DNA of 64,000 bases from Pseudocitrobacter faecalis (GCA_003315335.1 QNRL01000001.1:850209-914208), one strand, 5' to 3'; shown: positions 30,907 through 39,183, numbered from the stretch's first letter. Program-made: numbers and translations. Notes: generated by a model not told the origin, from the sequence alone.

Positions 30907-31707
30907 TTACCACCAGGCGTGAAAATGATGTACCGGGCCAATCCCGCTGCCAACTTCCAGCGTATCGGCTTGCGCCAGCGCGGCAGAAAGCCAGATTTTC
31001 GCTTCCAGCACCGTATCGCCCCAATTGCTATGGCGCGGGCGCAGTGCCGCCAGCGCGGCTGATAATGTACAGCCGGTGCCGTGGGTATTTTTGGTATTGA
31101 CGCGCGGCGCGGTAAAACGCTGCTCGCCGTCGCGGGTAAACAGCCAGTCGGGGCTTTCCGCGTCGTCCAGATGACCACCTTTCATAAGAACGGCGCCGCA
31201 GCCCATCGCCAACAGCGCACGCCCCTGCTCCAGCATTTCTCGCTCATTACGCGCATGCGGTGCATCCAGCAATGCCGCGGCTTCCGGCAAGTTCGGCGTA
31301 ATTAATGACACTTGCGGAAGCAGGCGTTTACGCAGGGTTTCCACCGCCGAAGGCGAGAGTAGCGCATCACCGCTTTTCGCCAGCATGACCGTATCCAGCA
31401 CCACATTTTCCACCCGATGGCGCTGTAATCGTTCCGCCACGGCTTCAACAATGTCCGTTTCCGCCAGCATACCGATTTTGGTGGTGTCGATGCGCACATC
31501 GTTAAACACGGAATCCAGCTGCGCGGCGACAAAATCCGGTTCAATACGATAGACCGACTGCACGCCATGGGTGTTTTGCGCCACCAGCGCGGTGATCACC
31601 GAACAACCGTATGCGCCCAGGGCGGAGAAGGTTTTCAGGTCAGCCTGAATACCCGCACCACCGCTTGGATCGGTACCCGCAATAGTTAATGCATTAATCC
31701 GTTTCAT
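30907..31707 (-). CDS. thiD: ThiD, hydroxymethylpyrimidine/phosphomethylpyrimidine kinase
   Basis: Ribokinase-fold enzyme of 266 residues that makes HMP-phosphate and HMP-diphosphate for thiamine synthesis. It begins with the conserved [22 protein letters not shown] and has the catalytic motif [15 protein letters not shown]. It overlaps thiM by four bases, so thiMD is one transcript as in E. coli. Confidence 0.96.
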   Translation of the reverse strand: MKRINALTIAGTDPSGGAGIQADLKTFSALGAYGCSVITALVAQNTHGVQSVYRIEPDFVAAQLDSVFNDVRIDTTKIGMLAETDIVEAVAERLQRHRVENVVLDTVMLAKSGDALLSPSAVETLRKRLLPQVSLITPNLPEAAALLDAPHARNEREMLEQGRALLAMGCGAVLMKGGHLDDAESPDWLFTRDGEQRFTAPRVNTKNTHGTGCTLSAALAALRPRHSNWGDTVLEAKIWLSAALAQADTLEVGSGIGPVHHFHAWW

Positions 31708-32489
31708 GCCAGTGCCTCCCCATTCAGTGCATACAGCGCATCTAAAAATGCCGGGACAAAACTGCCCGACCCGTTATCCTGCGCCGCTCGCCCCCCCGCC
31801 AGTTTCATAAAGGCGCAGGCTGAGGCAACGTTATCCAGCCTGTCGCCCGGCAGCGCACAGCTTGCCGCAACCACCGCCGACAATGCGCAGCCGGTGCCTA
31901 CCACGCGGGTCATCAGCAGATCGCCGCCCGTTACCGCGACAACGCGTTGTCCATCGGTGACGTAATCCACTTCGCCCGTCACCGCCACAATGGTATTGAT
32001 CTGACGCGCCAGCGCCTGCGCCGCAGGTAGCGCAGCGGCGGCCGTATCGGTAGTGTCCACGCCGCGCCCGCCCGCGCTCATTCCCGCCAGCGCCATAATT
32101 TCAGAGGCATTCCCCCGAATGGCGGCAGGTTTTAAGGTCAACAGGTCGTGGCAAAACTCGGTACGTAGCGTTAACGCGCCCACGGCGACAGGGTCGAGAG
32201 TCCAGGGTTTACCTGCGGCGTTCGCACTCAACGCGGCGGCTTTCATCGCCTGCGCGCGCGGCTGCGTTAGCGTGCCGACGTTTATCAATAACGCATCGGC
32301 AATGGCAGAGAACTGCGCGGCTTCCTGCGCATCAATCACCATCGCGGGGGATGCGCCGAGCGCCAGCAGTACGTTAGCGGTAAAGGTCTGCACCACATCG
32401 TTAGTCATGCAGTGAACAAGGGGGGCGTGTTGACGAAAAAGATGTAACGAATGCGCGATTTGCGCGGGGCTAAGCGGCTCTGCTTGCAT
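31704..32489 (-). CDS. thiM: ThiM, hydroxyethylthiazole kinase
   Basis: Salvage kinase of 261 residues that phosphorylates 4-methyl-5-(2-hydroxyethyl)thiazole. Visible family segments are [27 protein letters not shown] near the N-terminus and the catalytic [14 protein letters not shown] with its Cys. Ribosome site AGGAG precedes the ATG (CAGGAGCAAACCATG). In E. coli translation is shut off by a TPP riboswitch in the leader; here the aptamer is incomplete (see 32490-32557). Confidence 0.96.
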   Translation of the reverse strand: MQAEPLSPAQIAHSLHLFRQHAPLVHCMTNDVVQTFTANVLLALGASPAMVIDAQEAAQFSAIADALLINVGTLTQPRAQAMKAAALSANAAGKPWTLDPVAVGALTLRTEFCHDLLTLKPAAIRGNASEIMALAGMSAGGRGVDTTDTAAAALPAAQALARQINTIVAVTGEVDYVTDGQRVVAVTGGDLLMTRVVGTGCALSAVVAASCALPGDRLDNVASACAFMKLAGGRAAQDNGSGSFVPAFLDALYALNGEALA

Positions 32490-32557
32490 GGTTTGCTCCT
32501 GCCAGAACGTCCAGAAGCAATGACCTGACGGTCTCTGACTTCCCTACGCTGGCATTA
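32490..32557 (-). promoter_or_regulatory. Truncated TPP riboswitch leader of thiM
   Basis: On the minus strand the leader contains the aptamer 3' strand TAATGCCAGCGTAGGGAAGTCA, then a region very like the E. coli expression platform (GGTCATTGCTTC, GGCAGGAGCAAAC) down to the thiM start. Upstream of TAATGCC the similarity stops. The GGGGTGCCC strand and the invariant CTGAGA that should precede it are absent from the next 900 bases. Without them the TPP-binding core cannot form. Confidence 0.75.
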
Positions 32558-33415
32558 CAAGGGAAATTTACGTTTATTTTATCAGGAATCTGGAGCATAG
32601 GTAACAGCTGGATTTGACAAGAAAATCCTATATCTGCGTTCATCTTTTTTTCTCGTCCAGGCAGGAGAAAAAGAAGATTTAACCCTACTGATTTTCGCCA
32701 TCTAAAGGTAGCGTGAGTGATGGTGTTCGTGAAGCGTGGTGACGTGAGAAAGACCAAAGGTAAAGGTGGGGAAAGAGAAAACGCTTAATCATGCAGGACT
32801 GTCCACGGAATTTTCAATACAAAGAACCCCATTAAAGCAGGCAAATATTTTGGCTAACCCCATAAAGGTTAGTGAGTCCTTCTAAAAATGTATCACAAAA
32901 ACTCATGATGTAAATATTGGTAGCCATGGGGGCCAGAGCTTCTCGCCCTTCTTAAAATTGATATTATTTTTCACAGCCCGGTGAAATATCTTAATACTGC
33001 TAACATTAAATAATCACTTAACTCCCACGGTAGAACTTATAACAACATGTTTTTAAAGACACTGAGCCATTCAGAACGATAGAAAGTTAGATTTAATATC
33101 TGAATGTACTATTAGGCACTGTAAGAAAAGCAAGCCATCAGCAAGAGCACGTCTAAATCCGGGTCACTTCAGCCTATTTGATTGTTATTCTCATTAACTA
33201 CTTAACAACTTGAATTATTATGTTTATTAGAAAAATCGCATACCCGCCAATTGAAAAATATTCATGATTAATTGTGTTGACTAGTTACTCTCGGTAAGCA
33301 ATTATGCGCATCCAGAACTTATTTTACGAATCGAAATAAGTTATAAATTTGTTAATTAATCATCAATGCCGTGATGATGCAAACCCTTATTGATCGCCCT
33401 TGTGGATTGTTCAAA
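32558..33415. other. AT-rich gene-free stretch at the left end of the islet
   Basis: About 860 bp of markedly AT-rich sequence with stops in all frames and no ORF I would call. It starts exactly where thiM-leader similarity ends. A TTGACT at about 33277 could be a -35, with TTATGC 19 bases further, but this is weak. I see no tRNA, integrase or clear att site. Confidence 0.6.
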
Positions 33416-33451
33416 TACCCTCTTAACCTGTTCCGTGTGAGGGTACTTTTT
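33416..33451 (+). terminator. Hairpin followed by T-run before the islet operon
   Basis: Stem TACCCTC/GAGGGTA (33416-33422 and 33439-33445) with a 16-base loop, then CTTTTT. It ends 20 bp before a small ORF. It may close an upstream transcript or act as a leader attenuator for the following genes. Confidence 0.45.
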
Positions 33452-33470
33452 AGAATGTATCGGGGTTGTT

Positions 33471-33596
33471 ATGAAACGTATTATTTTATGTGTTGTTCTT
33501 ATTGTGTTACTGATTATCGCTTATTTCGTAGGTGGCGCTACTTATAAGGTTTACAAAATAAACAAGGCTCATGAAGCCTCTTTAAACAAAGGCTAG
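33471..33596 (+). CDS. 41-residue predicted membrane protein
   Basis: Small ORF with an ATG after CGGGGTTGTT. It encodes a short basic start (MKR), a hydrophobic segment at about 4-22 (IILCVVLIVLLIIAYFVGG) and a charged tail of about 17 residues. It ends five bases before the next start and shares its AT-rich composition, so the two are probably coupled. No family is recognised. The topology is that of a single-span small membrane protein; a poorly cleaved signal anchor is the alternative. Confidence 0.5.
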   Translation: MKRIILCVVLIVLLIIAYFVGGATYKVYKINKAHEASLNKG

Positions 33597-33601
33597 GTAA
33601 T

Positions 33602-34021
33602 ATGAAATATGTTTTTGCTGCTGTTCTGGTTTCTACTGTTGTGCTTAGTGGTTGCGTTGTCGCTAAGTCGCATCATGAAAATGATATTAAGGCTACTCAT
33701 ACTGCACAAGTAGAAGAAAGTTACACTACTGAGCAAGTAGCCGCACCTGGTGTCGTAGATCGTCTACACGCTATCAAGTTCACAGGAAATGATTACATTG
33801 ATGGTAAGGATGTTCCTATTGCCGTTAGTGTGGGTAATGGCTTCACTAAGGCTATGATCCAGGACGAACCAGCAAAGATTACCCGTAAGAATCCTAACTT
33901 TTATGAAGTTAAAGGTAGTGGTTATATTATTTCTATCGCCCTTGATGATACGGGGGTAGTTAGCGCTTCCTGGAATCATACCAAAGGCCGCGCTCATGGT
34001 GGCTTAAACATCATAAAATAA
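33602..34021 (+). CDS. Hypothetical lipoprotein (139 aa) of the islet
   Basis: Signal peptide with lipobox LSGC, modified Cys18, then a 120-residue soluble domain without recognised family (conserved-looking segments DYIDGKDVPIAV and GSGYIISIALDDTG). Residue 19 is Val, not Asp, so outer-membrane sorting is expected. It starts five bases after the 41-residue ORF and lies about 170 bp before a trimeric autotransporter gene. Lipoproteins next to trimeric autotransporters (SadB, TpgA) assist their export, so a similar role is possible but unproven. Confidence 0.72.
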   Translation: MKYVFAAVLVSTVVLSGCVVAKSHHENDIKATHTAQVEESYTTEQVAAPGVVDRLHAIKFTGNDYIDGKDVPIAVSVGNGFTKAMIQDEPAKITRKNPNFYEVKGSGYIISIALDDTGVVSASWNHTKGRAHGGLNIIK

Positions 34022-34051
34022 TTAAAAAATAAATCCGATCGTTATCAAGTC

Positions 34052-34086
34052 GTTAAGGTGGTTTTTAACTACCTTAACTAATTTAA
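34052..34086 (+). terminator. Possible terminator after the 139-aa lipoprotein gene
   Basis: Near-perfect stem GTTAAGGTGGTT/AACTACCTTAAC with a three-base loop at 34052-34078, followed by TAATTTAAT. The T-run is poor, so it may be a partial terminator or processing site between two genes of the islet. Confidence 0.4.
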
Positions 34087-34188
34087 TATAAAACAATACC
34101 TTGCCACATTTGTAGCAGGTCTCTATATATCGTATTCAATGGTAATAAAACCCATTACGTTTTAAAGTTCACTTAAGAGATTCATTCA

Positions 34189-35208
34189 ATGAAAATATCT
34201 ATTATCGCTGTGGTTATCACTGCTGCTTTTTCTTTTTCTGCTAACGCTGCTACTGGTACAACTTATGACTCTATTCAAGATGCACGTATTAGCTCTTTAA
34301 ATACTAACTCTAATGCTGCCTTTCAACAGATTAACGACAACAAAGTAGACCAGGACGCTTATAACAATCAAATAGCGACCTCACTCCATACAGTGGATAG
34401 CAAAGCTTCACAAGCTAAAGATACTGCTGATGCTGCACAAGTTGTTGCTGATCGCGCTGATCAACAATCTATTTCTAACTACGTTGCTATCAGTGATGAA
34501 ATTGCACAGCGTCAACGTGTAGAGCATGACTTACAAAACCAGGTTCAACAGGTGTCGGCAAGCCAACAAAATTACGCCACACAAGCCAACGTTGATAAAG
34601 TTGACGCTCAACATAACTCGCGTCTTACGGCACTTGAGAATGCCCCTAAACCTATGAATGGTAAAGATGGTGCGAAAGGTGATAAAGGCGATACTGGCGC
34701 ACAAGGAAAACAAGGTTTAACCGGCGCTACTGGATTAAACGGAAAAGATGGAAAAGCCGGAATTAACGGGCGTGATGGAAAGAACGGAGTTAACGGCGTA
34801 ACATCCACCGTTACGAAAGTGCAAGTCGATTCAGCTACTCAAAGTACTGTTAAACGTAACAGCACTTCTACCGCCAGTAACGCTGCTGATTTGAAAGCTG
34901 TTCACCAGGCGCTTAATAAACTTTCTGCTGCTAATAATAATTTCTCCTCTTTGAAAGATGAAGTTGATAGCAATAAAAAAGAAGCTCGTTCAGGTAGCGC
35001 CGCTGCGGTTGCTATCGCTTCTATGCCTCAAGTTGAAGCAGGACAAACAATGATGTTCTCTGCTGGCGTGGGCACTTTTAAAAGCGAATCAGCATTAAGT
35101 GTTGGTGCTTCTCTCCATGCAGGTAGCAACACAGTTATTAAGGCTGGTTTAAGTACCACGACAAATAACGATTTCGCTATGGGAGCGGGTGTTGGCTTCG
35201 GATTCTAA
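34189..35208 (+). CDS. Miniature trimeric autotransporter with collagen-like stalk
   Basis: 339-residue protein. Signal peptide 1-20 (cleavage after SANA); Gln/Asp/Ala-rich, coiled-coil-like region about 25-150; 15 uninterrupted Gly-X-Y triplets at 158-202 (GKD, GAK, GDK, GDT type); a second helical region 205-265; C-terminal YadA-type anchor about 268-339 (GSAAAVAIASMPQ, then four beta-strands ending in FGF). The final Phe and the anchor show it is an outer-membrane trimeric autotransporter, but it has no YadA head repeats, so it is very small. Codon use is AT-rich like its neighbours. It probably displays a collagen-like triple helix outside the cell. Confidence 0.85.
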   Translation: MKISIIAVVITAAFSFSANAATGTTYDSIQDARISSLNTNSNAAFQQINDNKVDQDAYNNQIATSLHTVDSKASQAKDTADAAQVVADRADQQSISNYVAISDEIAQRQRVEHDLQNQVQQVSASQQNYATQANVDKVDAQHNSRLTALENAPKPMNGKDGAKGDKGDTGAQGKQGLTGATGLNGKDGKAGINGRDGKNGVNGVTSTVTKVQVDSATQSTVKRNSTSTASNAADLKAVHQALNKLSAANNNFSSLKDEVDSNKKEARSGSAAAVAIASMPQVEAGQTMMFSAGVGTFKSESALSVGASLHAGSNTVIKAGLSTTTNNDFAMGAGVGFGF

Positions 35209-35378
35209 CGAAGAATTCTTTTAGAGCCTCTTATTTAGAAGATTCATCAAATCTGATTATGGAAATCGCTTTCAGCTTCTTGCTAATAACGTTACTGAGT
35301 TAAAGGAAATAATACAAAAGGAGGTAACAAGAGGTAGAGCAAGGTAATAAAAAATATCAATTACAGTAAGGTAAGTTA

Positions 35379-35618
35379 ATGAAATCTCTTTTTGCTGTAG
35401 TAGTGGTGGCGCTTGGGCTCTCTGGATGCTCTACACGCCCCTCTACCCTCTCTAATGAGGCGTTGTGTAGTCAGTACGGTAAAAACCTCTCACAAGGTGA
35501 TGAGGCCGCTTTAAACAGCTATTGGAATGAGATCGACAAGCGACAATTGAATCTTGATGATTGCTCTTTCCTGGCTACGCTAGCTTACTATTATAACGTT
35601 GAAGCAGTTGATAGCTAA
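35379..35618 (+). CDS. Small hypothetical lipoprotein (79 aa)
   Basis: Signal peptide with lipobox GLSGC and modified Cys17, followed by about 60 residues containing two more cysteines (LCSQYG and DDCSFLA) that could form a disulfide. Residue 18 is Ser, so outer-membrane targeting is expected. An AAGG lies about seven bases before the ATG. It follows the autotransporter by 170 bp in the same direction. No family recognised. Confidence 0.65.
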   Translation: MKSLFAVVVVALGLSGCSTRPSTLSNEALCSQYGKNLSQGDEAALNSYWNEIDKRQLNLDDCSFLATLAYYYNVEAVDS

Positions 35619-35643
35619 GCCATATGAACAAGCCTCTTACGGC

Positions 35644-35777
35644 GGACTGCGCCCATAAATTGGACAGTTAATGTTAAGCGGCTTTCAAGGCCTGGATTCG
35701 GTATCTACCGGACTCAGGTCTTTTCATTTCAGACTTAACCGCTCATTGTTATAAAAATGTATATAACCCTCTATCGC
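35644..35777 (-). mobile_element. Remnant of an IS3-family (IS150-like) insertion sequence
   Basis: The left end GGACTGCGCCCATAAATTGGACA resembles IS150-type terminal repeats. On the minus strand the C-terminus of an OrfB transposase reads IEGYIHFYNNERLSLK, then continues in another frame as MKRPESGRYRIQALKAA before a stop. Only the last ~45 codons exist and a one-base deletion breaks them, so it is inactive. Confidence 0.65.
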
Positions 35778-36214
35778 CTAAGCAAGGTAAAGAACTATCC
35801 TTTGAAAAAAAGATTGCTACTGTTAGTAGACAACAATCTAAAGTTTAAGATGGATGAAATAAGAACTCATACCATTCAACAAAACAAATAAGGGTTGCAA
35901 ACGATTTTTAATTCATTCAAATAACACTCTTTCCAATGTTTGCTGTCGTGATAATGTTCTTCTGATCAAGATGAACATGAAGCATTAGATAATTAATCTG
36001 GCAACAGTGGAGCCCTTAAGAAAGTTCATTCTTACATTGCTGCATGTCGTGATGAATGAGTAATGTACGGGTTTTTCTCAGCCTTCACGAAGGAAGGGCC
36101 CCTGAATCATCAATACAACAAATTGGTTTATCGCGACAGGTAGGCAAGTACCGGGCAGAAGCAAGCCGCACAAACCATTTGCAATCCCCCCATCATCGGC
36201 CCACAATTATTCAC
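35778..36214 (+). other. Gene-free stretch between IS remnant and fluoride riboswitch
   Basis: An in-frame tail PKQGKELSFEKKIATVSRQQ, ending at TAA 35846-35848, looks like the 3' end of a gene cut by the IS, but I do not recognise it. The rest is AT-rich to about 36050, then rises in GC. TTGCAA at 36179-36184 with CACAAT at 36202-36207 (17-bp spacer) is a possible promoter for the riboswitch transcript. Confidence 0.45.
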
Positions 36215-36276
36215 AAAGGTGATGGCGTTCCACCTTTCCCAACCGCCCTGCTGGGGCTGATGACGCCTGGTATACC
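36215..36276 (+). promoter_or_regulatory. Fluoride riboswitch (crcB motif)
   Basis: GGTGATGGCGTTCCACC, then CCAACCGCCC, loop CTG, GGGCTGATGACGCCTGG reproduces the fluoride aptamer: P1/pseudoknot strand GGNGATGGCGTTC with its partner ACGCC, and the GCCC/GGGC hairpin followed by the diagnostic CTGATG. A crcB gene lies downstream in the same transcript, as expected for this class. Confidence 0.88.
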
Positions 36277-36327
36277 CTCTTAACATGGAGGTATGTCAGG
36301 CTGTCTGTCGTTTGAAGACCCGCGCAT

Positions 36328-36353
36328 ACCTCGCAACCTGACGAGGTTTTTTT
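36328..36353 (+). terminator. Riboswitch expression platform: terminator hairpin that also holds the SD
   Basis: Stem ACCTCG/CGAGGT (36328-36333 and 36342-36347) with an eight-base loop and seven T, ending immediately before the ATG at 36354. GAGG in the 3' arm is the only ribosome site at the proper distance. Two earlier segments can break the stem: GAGGTAT (36288-36294) pairs with ATACCTC (36326-36332), and GTCAGG (36295-36300) pairs with CCTGAC (36337-36342). Confidence 0.7.
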
Positions 36354-36776
36354 ATGCCTGTTTATCACCATGCGCTGGTGCTGATTAATAGCAGCCTTGA
36401 TGGCATTCCCCTGCTTGATCACGCCGCAAAAATGGCGCAGGAGAACGCGATGACGATAACCATCGCGCATATCAGCACCGATTATCGCGCCCTCAATTAT
36501 GTCTCTGACAGCCTGATGGATGACGTGGTTTCGCAGGAAGTCATTCAGGCTAAAGCCCTGTTGAGCGAGCTGGCGGAATCCGTTTCCCTACCGGTACAAA
36601 CGCTGGAGTTAGTCACGACCCGTCGCTTTGAAGATGTCGAATCCTGTATCCGCCATCGCCGTATCGATCTGGTCATCGCCGGGCATCACAATCGCTTGCT
36701 GGGCGTGCTCGCCTCCCACTCCCTTGAGTACATCAACCACTTGACGGTGGATGTGCTGATCAAACATTTAGCATAA
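36354..36776 (+). CDS. Universal stress protein (UspA family) under fluoride control
   Basis: 140-residue Usp-fold protein: N-terminal strand YHHALVLINSSLDG, middle segments typical of UspA relatives and C-terminal GHHNRLLGVLASHSLEYINHLTVDVLI, with the G-2x-G-9x-(S/T) ATP-loop only partly conserved. Its start codon touches the riboswitch terminator. It precedes crcB by 12 bases, so both are fluoride induced. A Usp in a fluoride operon points to dealing with fluoride's inhibition of metabolism (inference). Confidence 0.85.
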   Translation: MPVYHHALVLINSSLDGIPLLDHAAKMAQENAMTITIAHISTDYRALNYVSDSLMDDVVSQEVIQAKALLSELAESVSLPVQTLELVTTRRFEDVESCIRHRRIDLVIAGHHNRLLGVLASHSLEYINHLTVDVLIKHLA

Positions 36777-36788
36777 GGATTTACGCGC

Positions 36789-37166
36789 GTGATGTATCGT
36801 TCATTACTGGCCGTTATAGTGGGCGGCTCAATCGGGTGTGTGATTCGTTGGTGGTTGTCGATGAAACTGAACAGCCTTTTCCCGAGCCTACCACCTGGCA
36901 CGCTGGTGGTTAATCTGGTGGGTGGTTTTATTATTGGCGCGGCGCTGGCGTTCTTTTTGCGCCAGCCGCAGTTAGATCCGGCGTGGAAGTTACTGATTAC
37001 CACCGGTCTTTGCGGCGGGATGACGACCTTTTCCACTTTTTCGGCGGAGATCGTCACCCTTTTGCAAAACGGCAACTATCTGTGGGCGATGATTTCCGTG
37101 ATAACTCACGTGGTGGGATCGCTCCTGATGACCGCTGCCGGGTTCTTTTTGATGACGCTGGTTTAA
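36789..37166 (+). CDS. crcB: CrcB (Fluc) fluoride ion channel
   Basis: 125-residue inner-membrane protein with four helices that works as an antiparallel dimer exporting fluoride. Diagnostic segments are GGSIGCVIRWWLS near the N-terminus, GTLVVNLVGGFIIG containing the pore Asn, and the Na-site/Phe-box region GLCGGMTTFSTFSAE. It starts 12 bases after the Usp gene; its end overlaps the convergent LysR gene by four bases. Location next to a riboswitch supports the assignment. Confidence 0.95.
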   Translation: MMYRSLLAVIVGGSIGCVIRWWLSMKLNSLFPSLPPGTLVVNLVGGFIIGAALAFFLRQPQLDPAWKLLITTGLCGGMTTFSTFSAEIVTLLQNGNYLWAMISVITHVVGSLLMTAAGFFLMTLV

Positions 37167-38077
37167 CCCCTGCGCTGCACCAGCGCTTCACAGCATTCCT
37201 TCACCGCTTCATACAACAACCGCACCGCAGGCGAGAGCTGCTTGCGATGCGGGCAAATCATATTCAGCGGCACGCAGTCGCCTTCATAGTCTGGCAGCAG
37301 CAGTTTCAGGCGGCCCTGAAAGACATCTTCACTGACGTCGAGCCAGGACTTATTGGCAATGCCTTCCCCGGCAATTGCCAACCGGCGAATCACTTCCGCA
37401 TCATCACTAATAATTGTGCCATTGACCTGCACCTCGTGGGTTTCCCCCCCGGCAGTGAGCGTCCAGCGATCGAACAATCGGCCTCGCAGCACATACGTCA
37501 GCGCATCACACTTTCCTAAATCGGCAGGCGCTACCGGTTGACCATTTCTGGCGATCCACTCTGGCGAAGCGACCAGTACACGGCGATTATCCGGTGCGAT
37601 CGGCAGCGCAACGTACGATGCGTCCTCATTGGTGCCGTAGCGAAATGCCACATCGACCGGATCCTTAAACACATCCGTCACCTGGTCTGAGAAAAGAATG
37701 CGCAGCTTAAGCGCCGGGTGACGCAGTCGAAACTGGCGGAAAATACCGAGCAGCAGATTTCGCCCCAAATCAGAAGGCACCGCAATTTGCAGCGTACCGC
37801 GAATTTCATCATCCGGCGTTTGGATCTGCTGAAGCCCGGCCTGCATCGTTTCCAGCATCTGCGTAGCATAAGGCAGCCAGGTTTCGCCCTCCGGCGTCAA
37901 GCGCAGACTGCGCGTTGAGCGGGCGAACAGACGGATATTGAGCGCCGTCTCAAGACGCTTAATGGCGGAACTCACCTGCGCAGGCGGCAGACCGGCCTCG
38001 CGCGCCGCTTCGCTGAAACTGCTTAACGCCGCTGCGCGCACGAACAGGGTTAAATCTTCCAGCCTGAGCATTTTCAC
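37163..38077 (-). CDS. LysR-family regulator
   Basis: 304 residues with the LysR winged-helix at the N-terminus (SFSEAAREAGLPPAQVSSAIKRLE, about 20-43) and an effector-binding domain. It resembles the DsdC/CrgA-like regulators that sit next to oxidoreductases. It diverges from the zinc-type alcohol dehydrogenase gene with 98 bp between the starts, so it probably regulates that gene in answer to a reactive aldehyde or quinone. No named orthologue recognised. Confidence 0.85.
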   Translation of the reverse strand: MKMLRLEDLTLFVRAAALSSFSEAAREAGLPPAQVSSAIKRLETALNIRLFARSTRSLRLTPEGETWLPYATQMLETMQAGLQQIQTPDDEIRGTLQIAVPSDLGRNLLLGIFRQFRLRHPALKLRILFSDQVTDVFKDPVDVAFRYGTNEDASYVALPIAPDNRRVLVASPEWIARNGQPVAPADLGKCDALTYVLRGRLFDRWTLTAGGETHEVQVNGTIISDDAEVIRRLAIAGEGIANKSWLDVSEDVFQGRLKLLLPDYEGDCVPLNMICPHRKQLSPAVRLLYEAVKECCEALVQRRG

Positions 38078-38175
38078 TCCTCAACGATAAGTCCTGTCGC
38101 CGCGAATGGATTTTTCCGGCAAATATCACCAGATAATATCATTCTTAGAGTTTACCCAACATCACAGAGGTGGTT

Positions 38176-39183
38176 ATGAAAGCGATTGCGATTACTCAGG
38201 CGGCTGGCGCGCACGGCAATATTGAAGCATTAGAAGAAATTACCCTGCCCGTTCCCGTGGCGGCGGGCCACGATTTGCTGGTAGAAGTCAACGCCATCTC
38301 CGTTAACCCGGTCGACACCAAAGTGCGTGCCGGTTTTAGCGGCGATACGCCGCGCGTACTGGGCTGGGACGCTGTCGGTGTGGTGAAATCCGTTGGCGAG
38401 AAGGTCACCCTGTTTAAAGCGGGCGACGAAGTCTGGTACGCAGGCGCGTTAACCCGTCCAGGCAGCAACAGCGAGTTCCAGTTGGTCGATGAGCGCATTG
38501 TCGCCCTCAAGCCGCGTTCGCTGGATAACGTTTCTGCCGCCGCCCTGCCGTTAACCTCCATTACTGCGTGGGAACTGCTGTTCGATCGCCTGGGCATTCA
38601 GGAAAATGGCAATGAAGGCGACGTGCTGCTGATTGTTGGTGCGGCGGGCGGTGTGGGTTCCATTTTGACTCAACTGGCGCGCAAGCTTACGAAAATGACG
38701 GTGATCGGCACCGCATCGCGCCCGGAAACGCAGAAATGGGTCGCGGATGCCGGAGCACATTACGTTATCGACCATAGCAAACCTATCGCTGATGAACTTG
38801 TTCGCATCGGTATTCCGGCAGTGACGCACGTCGCCAGCCTGACGCACACGGATAAACACTATTTGCAGCTGATTGAAGCCCTCGCCCCACAGGGCAAACT
38901 GGCGCTGATTGACGATCCTGAAACCCTGGATGCACGCCCGTTAAAAACCAAAAGCATCTCACTGCACTGGGAATTTATGTATACCCGCTCGATGTTTGAA
39001 ACGCCGGATATGATTGCTCAACATCAGTTGCTGACTCGCGTCGCCGCATTGATTGATGAGGGTGTGATCAAAACCACGTTGGGCGAGAAATTAGGAGCGA
39101 TTAACGCGGAAAATATTCGCCAGGCGCATCGCCAGCTTGAGACCGGGAAAACCATGGGCAAACTGGTACTGGAAGGCTTCTGA
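38176..39183 (+). CDS. Zinc-type alcohol dehydrogenase-like (quinone oxidoreductase) protein
   Basis: 335-residue MDR-superfamily NADPH-dependent oxidoreductase. The GroES-like domain contains NAISVNPVDTKVRAG and LGWDAVGVV; the Rossmann domain has VGAAGGVGSILTQLA. Cys and His zinc ligands of true alcohol dehydrogenases are missing, so it is a zinc-free quinone reductase type. A GTG at 38170 is in frame, but AGAGG at 38166-38170 fits ATG 38176 better. It lies opposite the LysR regulator. Confidence 0.88.
   Translation: MKAIAITQAAGAHGNIEALEEITLPVPVAAGHDLLVEVNAISVNPVDTKVRAGFSGDTPRVLGWDAVGVVKSVGEKVTLFKAGDEVWYAGALTRPGSNSEFQLVDERIVALKPRSLDNVSAAALPLTSITAWELLFDRLGIQENGNEGDVLLIVGAAGGVGSILTQLARKLTKMTVIGTASRPETQKWVADAGAHYVIDHSKPIADELVRIGIPAVTHVASLTHTDKHYLQLIEALAPQGKLALIDDPETLDARPLKTKSISLHWEFMYTRSMFETPDMIAQHQLLTRVAALIDEGVIKTTLGEKLGAINAENIRQAHRQLETGKTMGKLVLEGF

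Noticed and set aside
32470..32757. 95-codon minus-strand ORF over the thiM leader
   Set aside because: Overlaps the riboswitch remnant and the thiM start; no homology recognised.
34608..34808. Minus-strand Pro-rich ORF opposite the collagen-like stalk
   Set aside because: Antisense of Gly-X-Y codons necessarily reads as Pro-rich; the plus strand has signal peptide and anchor.
36056..36283. 75-codon ORF upstream of the Usp gene
   Set aside because: It runs through the fluoride riboswitch, has no ribosome site and no protein-like composition.
36285..36341. 18-codon leader peptide ORF before the terminator hairpin
   Set aside because: No ribosome site at a usable distance; the conserved RNA switch explains the region better.
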